Notes: a model not told the origin generated them from the sequence alone. A DNA stretch of 64,000 nt from Streptomyces griseochromogenes (GCF_001542625.1 NZ_CP016279.1:7874001-7938000), one strand, 5' to 3'; shown: positions 40,742 through 51,216, counted from the stretch's first letter. A program made the numbers and translations.

Positions 40742-40777
40742 CAGGGCCCCCGGCGACGCGATGCGCCGGGGGCCCTG
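40742..40777 (-). terminator. Strong hairpin after thrS
   Basis: CAGGGCCCCCGGCG pairs perfectly with CGCCGGGGGCCCTG across an 8-base loop, 20 bases past the thrS stop on its strand. It separates thrS from the HIT gene, which may therefore need its own promoter or read-through. Confidence 0.85.
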
Positions 40778-40796
40778 AGCCGGGACGTCACGGACG

Positions 40797-42773
<1,977 letters not shown>

Positions 42774-42872
42774 CGGTCTCTCCTGACTGAAGGTGGGGTG
42801 CGGCGCCATACCAGGAGCGCGCGCACCAAGGATCGTACCGACCCGACACCGCCGACCGCTAAACGGTCACCC

Positions 42873-44105
42873 TCAGTCCTCGCCCCCGTACGCCTCCCCG
42901 CACGCCTCCTCGAAGAAGTCGAGATTCTCCTGGAGCGACTTCATCAGCCGGTCCCGCTCGGCGTCGTCCACCTGCACGGGTACGACCCCGGAGGCGCCGG
43001 TGAGCCTGCGGAAGCCGCCCCGGCGCTCCAGCCGGCCGTGCACCCGCACCGGGAGTCCGACGAGATGGGCGTGGCCGGCGATGCGGTAGTCCTCCTCGTC
43101 CAGGGTGACGCGGACGTGCGGGACCTCGGCGCCGGCGAGGACGCGCAGCCGTACGGCGCCCTCGCCGCCGGGTCCGGAGCGGCGCATGCGGACGACGGCG
43201 CCGGTGATCCGGACCGGCACGGAGGGCTCCTCCTGCAGATAGCGGGCGCCGGCCGCGCGCAGCGCGGGCAGGTCGCCGGGCGAGAACTCGACGGGTTCGG
43301 CCGCGGCGGCGCAGCCTTCGGGGACACCGGCCCCGGGTGCCCAGGCGACGGCGATGCGCGCGCCCTCGGTGCCGCTGACGAACGTGATCAGCGCGTCGGT
43401 GAGCTCACGGCTGACGCCGGCCTCGACGGCGCCGTCGAAGGCGTCCATGCCGCCGGTGGCCCGCTCGTAGTCGATGGCCTCGCGGGCCGCGCACAGGGCC
43501 TGGTGCAGGCGGACGGCGAGCGGCCTGCCGGTGGGCACGGGTGCGAAGGCGGTCAGCCGGCGGCCCTCGGCGGCCGGGCCGACGAGGACGTGCTCCAGCA
43601 GGGCGGCGGCGGAGCGCCGGTGCCGGGCGCCGTGGTAACCGGCCCGCGCGCGTGTGGCGAGGGCGGCCGCGAGGAGCATCTGCCGGGCGGCGGTGCGCAG
43701 TCGCTCCTCGACGATCCAGGGCGCGGCGCCCACCGGCCCGCTCGGGGTGTCGCGCCACCAGCGGATCTCGTCGCTGGGTACGGCGAGGGAGATCAGCACC
43801 TCGCGCGCGGAGGGCGTGTCGCTGCGGGCGAGGGCGTCGAGGGCCTCGCCGAGCAGGTCGTCGCTGTCGGGGAAGGCCCGGCTCTCGGGCACCAGCAGGC
43901 TGGTCCCGCCGCCGCCCGGTCCCGGCGGGGTCCAGCGGCCGTAGCGTCCGGCCGCGCCGCCGCGCCGCTGCCAGCCGTGCCGGCCCAGCAGGGCGCCCAG
44001 TACGGCGGGGTCGACCTCGGCGGGGTCGGGGGGACGGTTCCAGCCGAGGTCGTCGGGGTGCGGCCGGACCTGCCGGGCCGGACCGTCGTACGGACGGATT
44101 CTCAT
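42873..44105 (-). CDS. Uncharacterised protein paired with DUF4365
   Basis: 410 residues from ATG 44105, which overlaps the DUF4365 stop (ATGA). I do not recognise it. The N-terminus is Pro/Gly/Arg-rich (RIRPYDGPARQVRPHPDD, GRYGRWTPPGPGGGG). The middle is helical with 'LLAAALATRARAGYHGARHRRSAAALLEHVLVG'-type segments. The C-terminus has beta-rich sequence resembling an OB or small barrel fold (VPVRITGAVVRMRRSG, then GLPVRVHGRLERRGGFRRL). The tight coupling to a nuclease-fold gene suggests they work together. Confidence 0.78.
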   Translation of the reverse strand: MRIRPYDGPARQVRPHPDDLGWNRPPDPAEVDPAVLGALLGRHGWQRRGGAAGRYGRWTPPGPGGGGTSLLVPESRAFPDSDDLLGEALDALARSDTPSAREVLISLAVPSDEIRWWRDTPSGPVGAAPWIVEERLRTAARQMLLAAALATRARAGYHGARHRRSAAALLEHVLVGPAAEGRRLTAFAPVPTGRPLAVRLHQALCAAREAIDYERATGGMDAFDGAVEAGVSRELTDALITFVSGTEGARIAVAWAPGAGVPEGCAAAAEPVEFSPGDLPALRAAGARYLQEEPSVPVRITGAVVRMRRSGPGGEGAVRLRVLAGAEVPHVRVTLDEEDYRIAGHAHLVGLPVRVHGRLERRGGFRRLTGASGVVPVQVDDAERDRLMKSLQENLDFFEEACGEAYGGED

Positions 44106-44668
44106 GGCCTGCCTCCGGTCCCGACCCGCGTCATGATCTCGCACAGCGCCCGGTCGTCGAAGATGCGCGAGGTCGGTATCCGCACGGTGGTCCGGTGCCG
44201 GCCGGTGACCGGATGACCGGCCAGGTTGACCCAGTAGCAGCAGTGCCTGAGGTCGAGCCGGTCGTGGCTGGCGCGCAGCCAGTCGTCCTGGGAGCGCGGG
44301 ACGAGCATGACGACGAGGATCTTGTGCACCGAGACGGGTGTGCGGGCGAGCTTGCGCAGGTGGTCGTTGTCGAGCGTGAAGGAGAAGAAGCGGCCCGGGG
44401 GGTTCGGCGGGACCTGGTAGGTGCATTTCAGCTGCACCTTGATGGTGACTTCGTCGTCGACCGTGTGTCCGGGCGCGCTGTGGCTGACGTGCCAGTCGAT
44501 GCCGTTGTCCGGAAAGGGCTGGGACAGCGAGCATCCCGCCGCGGCGGCGACCGCGTGCAGATATCCGACCTGCAGTGTCTCCATGCAGGCGGTGGTGGCG
44601 AGCGTTCCGCGAAGGGGGCCCGTGCGTTCGGGCAGCAGCCCGCCCCGCTCGGGCTGCGCTATGGCCAT
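44102..44668 (-). CDS. DUF4365 domain protein (nuclease-fold-like)
   Basis: 188 residues from ATG 44668. It matches the DUF4365 pattern: 'GIDWHVSHSAPGHTVDDEV', 'TIKVQLKCTYQVPP' and 'KLARTPVSVHKILVVMLVP'. The GID...QLK arrangement resembles a PD-(D/E)xK core with Gln before Lys (D, then QxK). DUF4365 domains often sit in defence-related proteins, but no activity is proven. Coupled to the downstream 410-residue protein and divergent from an exonuclease gene. Confidence 0.82.
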   Translation of the reverse strand: MAIAQPERGGLLPERTGPLRGTLATTACMETLQVGYLHAVAAAAGCSLSQPFPDNGIDWHVSHSAPGHTVDDEVTIKVQLKCTYQVPPNPPGRFFSFTLDNDHLRKLARTPVSVHKILVVMLVPRSQDDWLRASHDRLDLRHCCYWVNLAGHPVTGRHRTTVRIPTSRIFDDRALCEIMTRVGTGGRP

Positions 44669-44836
44669 GACCAACAGCCTTCCAAGCCAAGAGTTTCCCC
44701 GTGCCGGGCCGCTGAACTGCAAAGACCCGTACTCCTGTTGTCTCCGCCCGGCGTACGGCGCAAACGGCCCGGGTATCACCAAACGGGCAGAAGACGGAAC
44801 GTCATCTGCTGTGGGTGAACGAGGAGTTGGGTTCTC

Positions 44837-45562
44837 ATGACGACCTGGTACGAGGGGCCGCTGGCCGCCTTCGACACGGAGACGACGGGCGTGGACGTCG
44901 AGACCGACCGGATCGTGTCGGCCGCCGTCGTCGTCCAGGACGCGCCGGGTACCCGGCCCCGGATCATCCGGTGGCTGGTGAACCCCGGCGTGCCGGTGCC
45001 GGAGGCCGCGACGGCGGTGCACGGACTGACCGACGAACATCTTCAGCACAACGGCCGCTGGCCGTCGCCGGTGGTGTACGAGATAGCCGAACAGCTGGCG
45101 GAGCACGCGGCGATGGGGCGCCCGCTGGTGGTGATGAACGCCCCGTTCGATCTGACGCTCCTGGACCGGGAGTTGCGCCGGCACCGGGCCTCCTCGCTCG
45201 ACCGCTGGTTCGAGTCGGTGCCGCTGCGGGTGCTGGATCCCCGGGTGCTGGACAAGCACCTGGACCGCTACCGCAAGGGCCGGCGGACCCTGACCGATCT
45301 GTGCGCGCACTACGGCGTGGCGCTGGAGGGCGCGCATGACGCGGCCGCGGACGCGCTGGCCGCGCTGGACGTCGTACGGGCCCTGGGCCGCCGTTTCGCG
45401 TCCCGTCTGGAGCGCCTGTCCGCCGCCGATCTGCACACGCTCCAGGCCGCCTGGCATGCGGCGCAGGCCCGTGGCCTGCAGGCGTGGTTCGCGCGCAGTG
45501 GCTCGGAGGAGACGGTGAGCACGGACTGGCCGCTGCGGCCGGAGCTGCCGGCGGCGGCATGA
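44837..45562 (+). CDS. DEDDh 3'-5' exonuclease (DnaQ-like)
   Basis: 241 residues. The DEDDh acids are visible: FDTETTG (D13, E15), NAPFD (D105), and GAHDAAAD (H167, D172). It is a stand-alone proofreading-type exonuclease domain with a helical C-terminus (SAADLHTLQAAWHAAQA); it has no polymerase-binding feature I can name. ATG 44837 follows GAGGAG. Transcribed away from the DUF4365 pair and ended by a hairpin overlapping its stop. Role in repair or RNA decay is open. Confidence 0.93.
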   Translation: MTTWYEGPLAAFDTETTGVDVETDRIVSAAVVVQDAPGTRPRIIRWLVNPGVPVPEAATAVHGLTDEHLQHNGRWPSPVVYEIAEQLAEHAAMGRPLVVMNAPFDLTLLDRELRRHRASSLDRWFESVPLRVLDPRVLDKHLDRYRKGRRTLTDLCAHYGVALEGAHDAAADALAALDVVRALGRRFASRLERLSAADLHTLQAAWHAAQARGLQAWFARSGSEETVSTDWPLRPELPAAA

Positions 45563-45564
45563 AG

Positions 45565-45595
45565 AAGGCCGGTCCGCCTGTGGCGGACCGGCCTT
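45565..45595. terminator. Bidirectional terminator between the exonuclease and tRNA-Val
   Basis: AAGGCCGGTCCGCC-TGT-GGCGGACCGGCCTT is a perfect 14-base stem with Ts on the plus side, starting 3 bases past the exonuclease stop and 7 bases past the 3' end of the leftward tRNA. Confidence 0.9.
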
Positions 45596-45601
45596 TCCCG
45601 G

Positions 45602-45673
45602 TGGGCGATACTGGGTTCGAACCAGTGACCTCTTCGGTGTGAACGAAGCGCTCTCCCACTGAGCTAATCGCCC
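45602..45673 (-). tRNA. tRNA-Val (CAC)
   Basis: A 72-base cloverleaf: acceptor GGGCGAT/ATCGCCC, anticodon arm CTTCG-TTCACAC-CGAAG (anticodon CAC), T arm with GGTTCGAACC, discriminator A. CCA is not encoded. Identical to the copy at 48366-48437. Confidence 0.97.
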
Positions 45674-45712
45674 GGGAACGCACTGAACAATACAGGTCCC
45701 CACGGTGTTACT

Positions 45713-46159
45713 TCAAACCGTTTCGAGGTGCCGCAGCAGTCCGCGCCGCCCGGCGGCCATCATCAGCCGGTGGTTGGCGCGAAAGAGCGGCCGTCCCGGT
45801 ACGGCCAGCCGCCGCAGCAGGGGTTTGCCGACGTCGACGACCTGGTCGAAGCGGGCCAGCGTGCCCGCTCCGCCGGCCGTCACCGTCCAGCGGGCCCAGC
45901 CGTCGATGTCTCCGGACAGGGCGACCTCCAGGATGCCCGCGGCCGGGTCGTGGCGCGTCGTACGGGCGGTGAAGCTCATCTCGTACGGCAGGACGGAGCG
46001 GATGGTGAGGACGCCGGTGGTGTCGTCGAGCCGGGTCACCGCCCGTACCTGCGGCCACCAGCGGGGATAGTCCTCGGGCCGCTCCAGCACCGCGTACACG
46101 GTGGCCGGCGGGGCGGGCAGGGACCACAGGCTGCGGAAGCGGTAGCGGGACCAGTCCAT
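45713..46159 (-). CDS. SRPBCC (START/polyketide cyclase-like) protein
   Basis: 148 residues, a helix-grip fold ligand-binding protein. Starts MDWSRYRFRSLWSLPAPPATVYAVL, then 'ERPEDYPRWWPQVRAVTRLDD', the usual SRPBCC opening. A pattern of beta strands follows, then the C-terminal helix (PLFRANHRLMMAAGRRGLLRHL). The ligand is unknown. It lies in the segment between the two identical tRNA-Val genes. Confidence 0.87.
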   Translation of the reverse strand: MDWSRYRFRSLWSLPAPPATVYAVLERPEDYPRWWPQVRAVTRLDDTTGVLTIRSVLPYEMSFTARTTRHDPAAGILEVALSGDIDGWARWTVTAGGAGTLARFDQVVDVGKPLLRRLAVPGRPLFRANHRLMMAAGRRGLLRHLETV

Positions 46160-46280
46160 GGGGAGAGTCTGCCCCGGCGCGCCGGCGGATCTGAGTACGC
46201 GTACTCATGCGTCGCGCCATGACACGGACCACACTCGGGGGGCGAGCGCCGCCGCCCGTGCGACGGCGCTCCCCTTCCGC

Positions 46281-46868
46281 CGCCCAGGCGGGCACGCTGT
46301 CGCCGAGCAGGGCCAGGTTCTCGATGGCCGCGAGGCCGTACAGCGCGGCGCCGTTGGCCGACACCCAGCTCGCCTCGCTCCCCTGGACCATCTTGCCGAC
46401 GACCGGTGCCATGGTGTTGGAGCCGACGGGAATTCCGAGCGGTTTTCCGTCGGGCTCGCCGACCTCCGTGACCCCGCCCCGGAAGTGATCCAGGATCAGA
46501 TCACCTGCCTGCAGCTGCGACTGGAGGTCGAGAGGAATTCCTCTCTTGTCGTACTTCCGCAGGAACCCGACGGCATTCTGGAACACGTCCGGGGGATTTC
46601 CGCCGGCGGCCTGGATCCGGAACTTCTCCCAGAACGATTGGTACGTCTGGAAGTCGGTCTTGACCTTGATCTTCGGGTACTTCTTCTCGAAGAGGCGGAT
46701 CGTCCGGTTGATCTCTTTCACCCGCTTCTCGGCACCCCACCACGAGTAACGGATCGTCACCGTCCCGTCCCCCGAGCCGCCGTCGCCGCAGCACCCGGTC
46801 GTCGCGGCGAGCCCGAGCGCGGCCGACTGGGCCCCGGCCGCCTTCAGGGTCGTACGCCTCTCGAGATT
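46281..46868 (-). pseudogene. Remnant of a Tat/lipoprotein sugar-binding protein
   Basis: The frame reads NLERRTTLKAAGAQSAALGL then ATTGCCGDGG, a twin-arginine signal with a lipobox cysteine. The mature N-terminus of a family 1 extracellular solute-binding protein follows (TIRYSWWGAEKRVKEINRTI; NPPDVFQNAVGFLRKYDKRG; PLGIPVGSNTMA). There is no ATG, GTG or TTG start in frame after the preceding TGA. After 'NTMA' the family pattern is broken and the C-terminal two thirds are missing. No transporter permease genes accompany it. It is best read as a decayed gene. Confidence 0.7.
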
Positions 46869-46907
46869 GTGCCGGCGATCACGCAGGTGACAGGAGCCGG
46901 GTCCGCG

Positions 46908-47888
46908 TCACGCCGGGAGGGAGGCGAGCCAGTCGGTCAGGAGCCGGTTGGTCCGAGCGGGGCGCTCCTGCTGGACGAAGTGGCCGCAGTCGTCGAGGAC
47001 GTGCGATCCGGCGAGGCCCGGCAGCGTGGCCGCGAACGCCTCGATCGCGTCGGCCAGCCAGGTGAGGGAGGCGTCGCGCGCGCCGCCGATGAACAGCGAC
47101 GGCTGGGTGAGCGGGGCACCCTCGAAACGGGCCAGATCCTCCCAGTCCCGGTCCATGTTCCGGTAGCGGTTCAGGGCCCCGGTCAGGCCCGTGCGCTCGA
47201 ACTCTCCGGCGAGGACGTCGAGGTCATGCTCGCTCAGCCAGTCCGGCAGCCGGCCGGCCGGGAAGCGTTCGCGCAGCGTCCCGCCCCGGGCGACGAAGTG
47301 CGGGCTCGGGGAGCCGGGTGCGGGCATGGTGTCGGCGGACAGGGCCGCGTAGAAGCCCGCGAGCCAGCCGCGCACATCGGGCTCGATCTCCGCCTCGGCC
47401 CGGCCCGGCCGCTGGAAGTAGGACACGTAGAACTCCTCCTCCGCGCCCATCCGCGCGAAGACCTCGCTGGGCCTCGGACCACCGGGCGGGGTGTACGGCA
47501 CCCCCAGCAGCCCCACCGCGCGGAACACGTCCGGCCTGGTCAGAGCCGAAGCGGCGGCGATGGTCGCGCCCCAGTCGTGCCCGACGACCACCGCGGACCG
47601 CTCCCCCAGGGCGTCCACCACGGCGACGTTGTCCGCCACCAGGTCGAGCATCCGGTAGGCGTCCACCGCATCCGGCTTCGAGGAGCGGCCGTAGCCGCGG
47701 ACGTCCACGGCCACCGCCCGGTACCCGGCGGCGGCCAGGGCCGGCAGCTGGTGACGCCAGGCGTACCAGGACTCCGGGAATCCGTGGACGAGCAGCACCA
47801 GCGGCCCGCTCCCCTGCTCGACCAGGTGCACTCGGCCGGCCGGTGCGGGCACCAGACGGTGGGTCGGGACGGCGGGTGTCGGCGGCAT
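46908..47888 (-). CDS. Alpha/beta hydrolase, epoxide hydrolase-like
   Basis: 326 residues. It has the oxyanion motif HGFPESW (35-41), nucleophile elbow GHDWGA with Asp105, GYGRSSKP, and a C-terminal catalytic His in LDDCGHFVQQE. A cap domain spans about 140-235. Nucleophilic Asp and HGFPESW point to epoxide hydrolase rather than esterase. Cytoplasmic; substrate unknown. It lies between the tRNA-Val copies with a broken sugar-binding gene next to it. Confidence 0.92.
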   Translation of the reverse strand: MPPTPAVPTHRLVPAPAGRVHLVEQGSGPLVLLVHGFPESWYAWRHQLPALAAAGYRAVAVDVRGYGRSSKPDAVDAYRMLDLVADNVAVVDALGERSAVVVGHDWGATIAAASALTRPDVFRAVGLLGVPYTPPGGPRPSEVFARMGAEEEFYVSYFQRPGRAEAEIEPDVRGWLAGFYAALSADTMPAPGSPSPHFVARGGTLRERFPAGRLPDWLSEHDLDVLAGEFERTGLTGALNRYRNMDRDWEDLARFEGAPLTQPSLFIGGARDASLTWLADAIEAFAATLPGLAGSHVLDDCGHFVQQERPARTNRLLTDWLASLPA

Positions 47889-48322
47889 GGGTCCTCCTGG
47901 GGCTCTGGCCTACGCGGGCGGGGGCAGGCTGGGCGCGCGGAACGGTCACGGAAGTGTGGGGGCGGGGTCCGCGGGTCCCGGCAGTTCCCGAGTCGGCGAA
48001 CGGGACCGGCCGCGGCGCTCGCGCCCGTTGCGCTCCCGGCAACGTCGATCATGGAGCGGACGGTGCGGCTCCCGCACGGTTTGTTGCCGATCCGGCAACA
48101 CGCAGACGGAGGAGGAACCGGTCCGTCGGCGCCGGGGGGCGGAGGGTGGAGGCGCGCCGGAGGACCGGAGGGACGAGGAGCGCCGGCGGAAGAACGGCAC
48201 CCGGGGGCTCGGGCGGCGCCTCGCGGTGACAGAACGTGCCCGGCGATGCCACGGGTGCGGCCCGGGACACACGACCGGCTGATGCGTCGGCACATGTGAC
48301 GCATCTCGCACGTGCACGTACG
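47889..48322. other. Intergenic region upstream of the hydrolase gene
   Basis: No gene can be supported. Two perfect hairpins lie close together: GTGCGG-CTC-CCGCAC (48063-48077) and GTTGCCG-ATC-CGGCAAC (48083-48099). They could be operators for the hydrolase gene or RNA structures. Open frames here are shadows of the GC bias. Confidence 0.5.
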
Positions 48323-48359
48323 ACGACGGCCCATCCGCTGATCGCGGATGGGCCGTCGT
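48323..48359 (-). terminator. Terminator of the second tRNA-Val
   Basis: ACGACGGCCCATCCGC pairs perfectly with GCGGATGGGCCGTCGT (16 base pairs, 5-base loop) just past the tRNA 3' end. Confidence 0.88.
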
Positions 48360-48365
48360 TCCGGG

Positions 48366-48437
48366 TGGGCGATACTGGGTTCGAACCAGTGACCTCTTCG
48401 GTGTGAACGAAGCGCTCTCCCACTGAGCTAATCGCCC
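48366..48437 (-). tRNA. tRNA-Val (CAC), second copy
   Basis: Sequence identical to 45602-45673, with the same anticodon CAC and no encoded CCA. It has its own terminator hairpin at 48323-48359. Confidence 0.97.
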
Positions 48438-48521
48438 GGGCGCAGGAAGAACATTACCCCATGTCAGGGGGTGCCTCCGACCAGGGGGCGAGTTGGCGTG
48501 CGCCCTTGTCCCGCGGACCTG

Positions 48522-48974
48522 TCACTGATCGTTGATCTTCCACGGCATCACGATGCCGAACTTCCACAGGTAGGTCCCGACCAGCGTCCCCACGATCACC
48601 AGGCCGACCGCCGTCAGGGTGATGTTCCGGCGCCGCACCCTGGGATCGAGGGCCCGCTGGGCCGCCTCGGTGACCTTGCGTTTGGTCCAGCGCAGCACGA
48701 GCTGGGCCCAGACGAACTCGGTCGCCCAGATCGCCATGCCCGCGAAGATCACGACCCAGCCCGGGCCGGGCAACGGCAGCATGATCACGCCCGCGACGAC
48801 GACTGCGAGGCCTACCACGAAGACCCCGACCTGCCAGCTCAGATGCAGGGCGCGGCGAGCCTTGACGAATTCCGGCGCACGGGAACCGAGCCCCTGCTCG
48901 GACCGCTTCGCGCCCGTCTTCGCATCGTCCGCCGTCACGGCGACCTCACCCTGGTCGTCACTCCCCGTATTCAT
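48522..48974 (-). CDS. PGPGW/TIGR02611-type membrane protein
   Basis: 150 residues. Two or three membrane helices (about 48-66, 74-92, 120-138) with the PLPGPGW motif between the first two. This matches the actinobacterial TIGR02611/PGPGW group of unknown function. The N-terminus is polar and acidic. Divergent from ssgB. Confidence 0.9.
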   Translation of the reverse strand: MNTGSDDQGEVAVTADDAKTGAKRSEQGLGSRAPEFVKARRALHLSWQVGVFVVGLAVVVAGVIMLPLPGPGWVVIFAGMAIWATEFVWAQLVLRWTKRKVTEAAQRALDPRVRRRNITLTAVGLVIVGTLVGTYLWKFGIVMPWKINDQ

Positions 48975-49165
48975 ACAGTCAAACCCTACCCGAGTGAATC
49001 AGGTCACCGGAATGGCCGTAGATCTTGGACAAGTTCTCGGCCGGAAGAGTTACGTAAACACACGCAAAACCCTCAGAGGGGTTTACAACGGCACCGTAGG
49101 TGGCATGTCGATTTCGCCGACGTGCGAATCCCCGAGCGCACACTGAGCGAAAGGCCCTGGCGCTT

Positions 49166-49579
49166 ATGAACACCACGGTCAGCTGCGAGCTGCACCTGCG
49201 CCTCGTTGTGTCGAGCGAGTCCTCCCTGCCTGTCCCCGCAGGCCTGCGGTACGACACGGCCGACCCCTACGCCGTGCACGCCACCTTCCACACCGGAGCC
49301 GAGGAGACCGTCGAGTGGGTGTTCGCCCGCGACCTCCTCGCCGAGGGGCTTCACCGGCCCACCGGAACCGGCGACGTCCGCGTCTGGCCATCCCGCAGTC
49401 ATGGCCAGGGCGTCGTGTGCATCGCCCTCAGCTCCCCGGAGGGGGAGGCCCTGCTCGAGGCCCCGGCGCGGGCCCTGGAGTCCTTCCTGAAGCGAACCGA
49501 CGCCGCCGTGCCACCCGGTACGGAACACCGGCACTTCGATCTGGATCAGGAGCTCTCGCACATCCTGGCGGAGAGCTAG
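49166..49579 (+). CDS. ssgB: Sporulation-specific cell division regulator SsgB
   Basis: 137 residues from ATG 49166 (NTTVSCELHLRLVVSSESSL). It is SsgB rather than another SsgA-like protein: length and sequence match the strongly conserved SsgB as I recall it. SsgB recruits FtsZ to future septation sites during sporulation of aerial hyphae, with SsgA. The longer open frame adds 22 residues not in the family. Developmental sigma factors control ssgB in S. coelicolor; the upstream region (48975-49165) is AT-richer than its surroundings. Confidence 0.97.
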   Translation: MNTTVSCELHLRLVVSSESSLPVPAGLRYDTADPYAVHATFHTGAEETVEWVFARDLLAEGLHRPTGTGDVRVWPSRSHGQGVVCIALSSPEGEALLEAPARALESFLKRTDAAVPPGTEHRHFDLDQELSHILAES

Positions 49580-49868
49580 GCCGCCACTCGAAGCCGCCCG
49601 GCGCCGTCCACTCGGGGAGACGGCTCGGGCCAAGACAACCGCATACGGCACAGACCGGCGCCGTCACCGTGAGTGTTCACGGGGCGGCGTCGGCCCGTGC
49701 CTGCCCGCCAACCGCCCGTAAGGGTTTCGGGGCCGCCCTGGACACGGGGTCGTGCCACCGGCGATCGTCGTCGGTGGGGCGGGAACCCGGTGCGGCGGGC
49801 GCGGTTGTCGCTACCATCGGCCAGCATCGGCGGGCACCCGCCCGACCCCCCAGGCCAGGGAGCGAAAC

Positions 49869-50429
49869 GTGCTGATCACCCACGACACCCGGTGCGCCCT
49901 CGACACCGTGGTGGATCTGGTGAACACCGTGCCGGAGGACAACGCGGCGGCGGACGGACTGCCGGACATCGCGGCCCTCGCCGATTTCGTGCGAAACCAC
50001 AAAATCAGCGATGTCGGAGTGCTGTCTGAGTTCGATCTGTCGGCGGTGCGCAAGGTCCGCGGCCGGTTCGCGGGGATCTTCGCGGCCCCGGACGCCCGGT
50101 CGGCGGCGGGGATGATCAACGAGCTGGTCGCGGCGGCCGGCACCACGCCGCGCCTGACGGACCACGACGGCTACGACTGGCATGTGCACTACTTCGCCCC
50201 CGGCGCCTCCGTGGCCGACCACCTCGCCGCCGACTGCGGCATGGCGCTCGCCTTCTTCGTGGTGGCCGGGGAACAGGAGCGGCTCAGGCGCTGCGAGGCA
50301 CCGGACTGCCGACGCGCCTTCGTGGATCTTTCCCGCAACCGCTCGCGCCGCTACTGCGACAGCCGCACCTGCGGAAACCGGCTGCATGTGGCCGCCTACC
50401 GGGCGCGCCGCAAGGAGGCGGCGGGCTGA
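49869..50429 (+). CDS. CGNR zinc-finger protein (ABATE domain)
   Basis: 186 residues from GTG 49869 after AGGGAG. The N-terminal ABATE-like domain (DTVVDLVNTVPED) leads to a C-terminal CGNR zinc finger with ligands C142, C147, C163 and C168 (CEAPDCRRAFVD, then RYCDSRTCGNR). Such proteins are presumed DNA-binding regulators of stress responses. The upstream gap (49580-49868) should hold its promoter. Confidence 0.92.
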   Translation: MLITHDTRCALDTVVDLVNTVPEDNAAADGLPDIAALADFVRNHKISDVGVLSEFDLSAVRKVRGRFAGIFAAPDARSAAGMINELVAAAGTTPRLTDHDGYDWHVHYFAPGASVADHLAADCGMALAFFVVAGEQERLRRCEAPDCRRAFVDLSRNRSRRYCDSRTCGNRLHVAAYRARRKEAAG

Positions 50430-50498
50430 TCGGCGGGCGCGTGCCCGGGCGGGCGACGCCGGCCCCGGCGGGTGGCGCCGGGGACGGGCGTGTACGGC

Positions 50499-50651
50499 TC
50501 ACAGCAACAGCAGATCGTGCAGCGCAGCCATGAGGAGCAGACACCCGATCACCGCCAGGAAGATCATCAGCGGTGGCTGGGAAAGGGCGAAGAGGCATCC
50601 GCGCGGCTCGTCCTTCGGCGGCGCGGCCTCGCTCTGTCTCGTGTCCAGCAT
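50499..50651 (-). CDS. Small 50-residue membrane protein
   Basis: Reading on the minus strand from ATG 50651: MLDTRQSEAAPPKDEPRGC, then LFALSQPPLMIFLAVIGCLL and LMAALHDLLLL, stop at 50499. One membrane helix near the C-terminus after a short polar N-terminus. It is too short for most gene callers. The codon bias is streptomycete-like. The ribosome binding site is weak, so the start is less certain than the frame. Role unknown. Confidence 0.65.
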   Translation of the reverse strand: MLDTRQSEAAPPKDEPRGCLFALSQPPLMIFLAVIGCLLLMAALHDLLLL

Positions 50652-50772
50652 CTCGCGGTGATGATGGCCCAGGACATGCCCCGTTGGCGATCAACACACC
50701 CACCGAGTGCGGTAGTTCACCGTTTTCCCCACCGGCCCGTTCGACTTGCTTCCGCTTGTGAACGGTTTCAGG

Positions 50773-51216
50773 TCATATGCCGTGCTTCTTGAGGATGGCC
50801 TCGATGTCGCTGAAGTCCTCGCCGGAGCCGGCGCGCGGGGCGGCCGCGGGCCGCGCGGCAGGGGGCGACCCGGCGCCGAGCGAGGGTGCCGAGGCGGTCG
50901 GGGCCACCGCGGCGCCGCTCTGACCGCCACGGGCCGCTTTGCGCTCGGCGCGCGTGCCGCCGCGCCGCCGTTCGATGGCGCGCGTGCCCGCGAACAGCAG
51001 CCAGGCACCGCCCAGCACCCCGAAGCCCGCCCAGGCCGTGGGACTGAACGCGGTGTCGGCGAGCCAGCCGACGACACCGGTCATCACCAGGCCGACCGGC
51101 ACGAGGGAGTACGCCGCGATGCGCGCGGCGGCGAGGAAACGCTTGCGGTAGGCGGTGACCACCGCGATACCCAGGCCCGCCGCGGACACGGCGGAGCAGA
51201 CGGTCTCGGCAATCAT
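50773..51216 (-). CDS. Small membrane protein with conserved C-terminal tail
   Basis: 147 residues from ATG 51216, with GGAGG upstream. Two or three helices (about 5-22, 33-52, 62-78), a basic and Ala/Pro-rich linker, then a conserved-looking tail (EDFSDIEAILKKHGI). I recall this as a streptomycete hypothetical; no function is known. Divergent from the FrnE-like gene. Confidence 0.85.
   Translation of the reverse strand: MIAETVCSAVSAAGLGIAVVTAYRKRFLAAARIAAYSLVPVGLVMTGVVGWLADTAFSPTAWAGFGVLGGAWLLFAGTRAIERRRGGTRAERKAARGGQSGAAVAPTASAPSLGAGSPPAARPAAAPRAGSGEDFSDIEAILKKHGI

Noticed and set aside
42774..42872. A T-box or other leader control upstream of thrS
   Set aside because: Only 99 bases are available after the preceding gene and I see no T-box-like sequence or anti-terminator.
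43541..44818. A 425-codon plus-strand frame opposite the DUF4365 pair
   Set aside because: Repetitive Arg/Gly/Ala composition; the opposite-strand genes have coherent domain structure and ATGA coupling.
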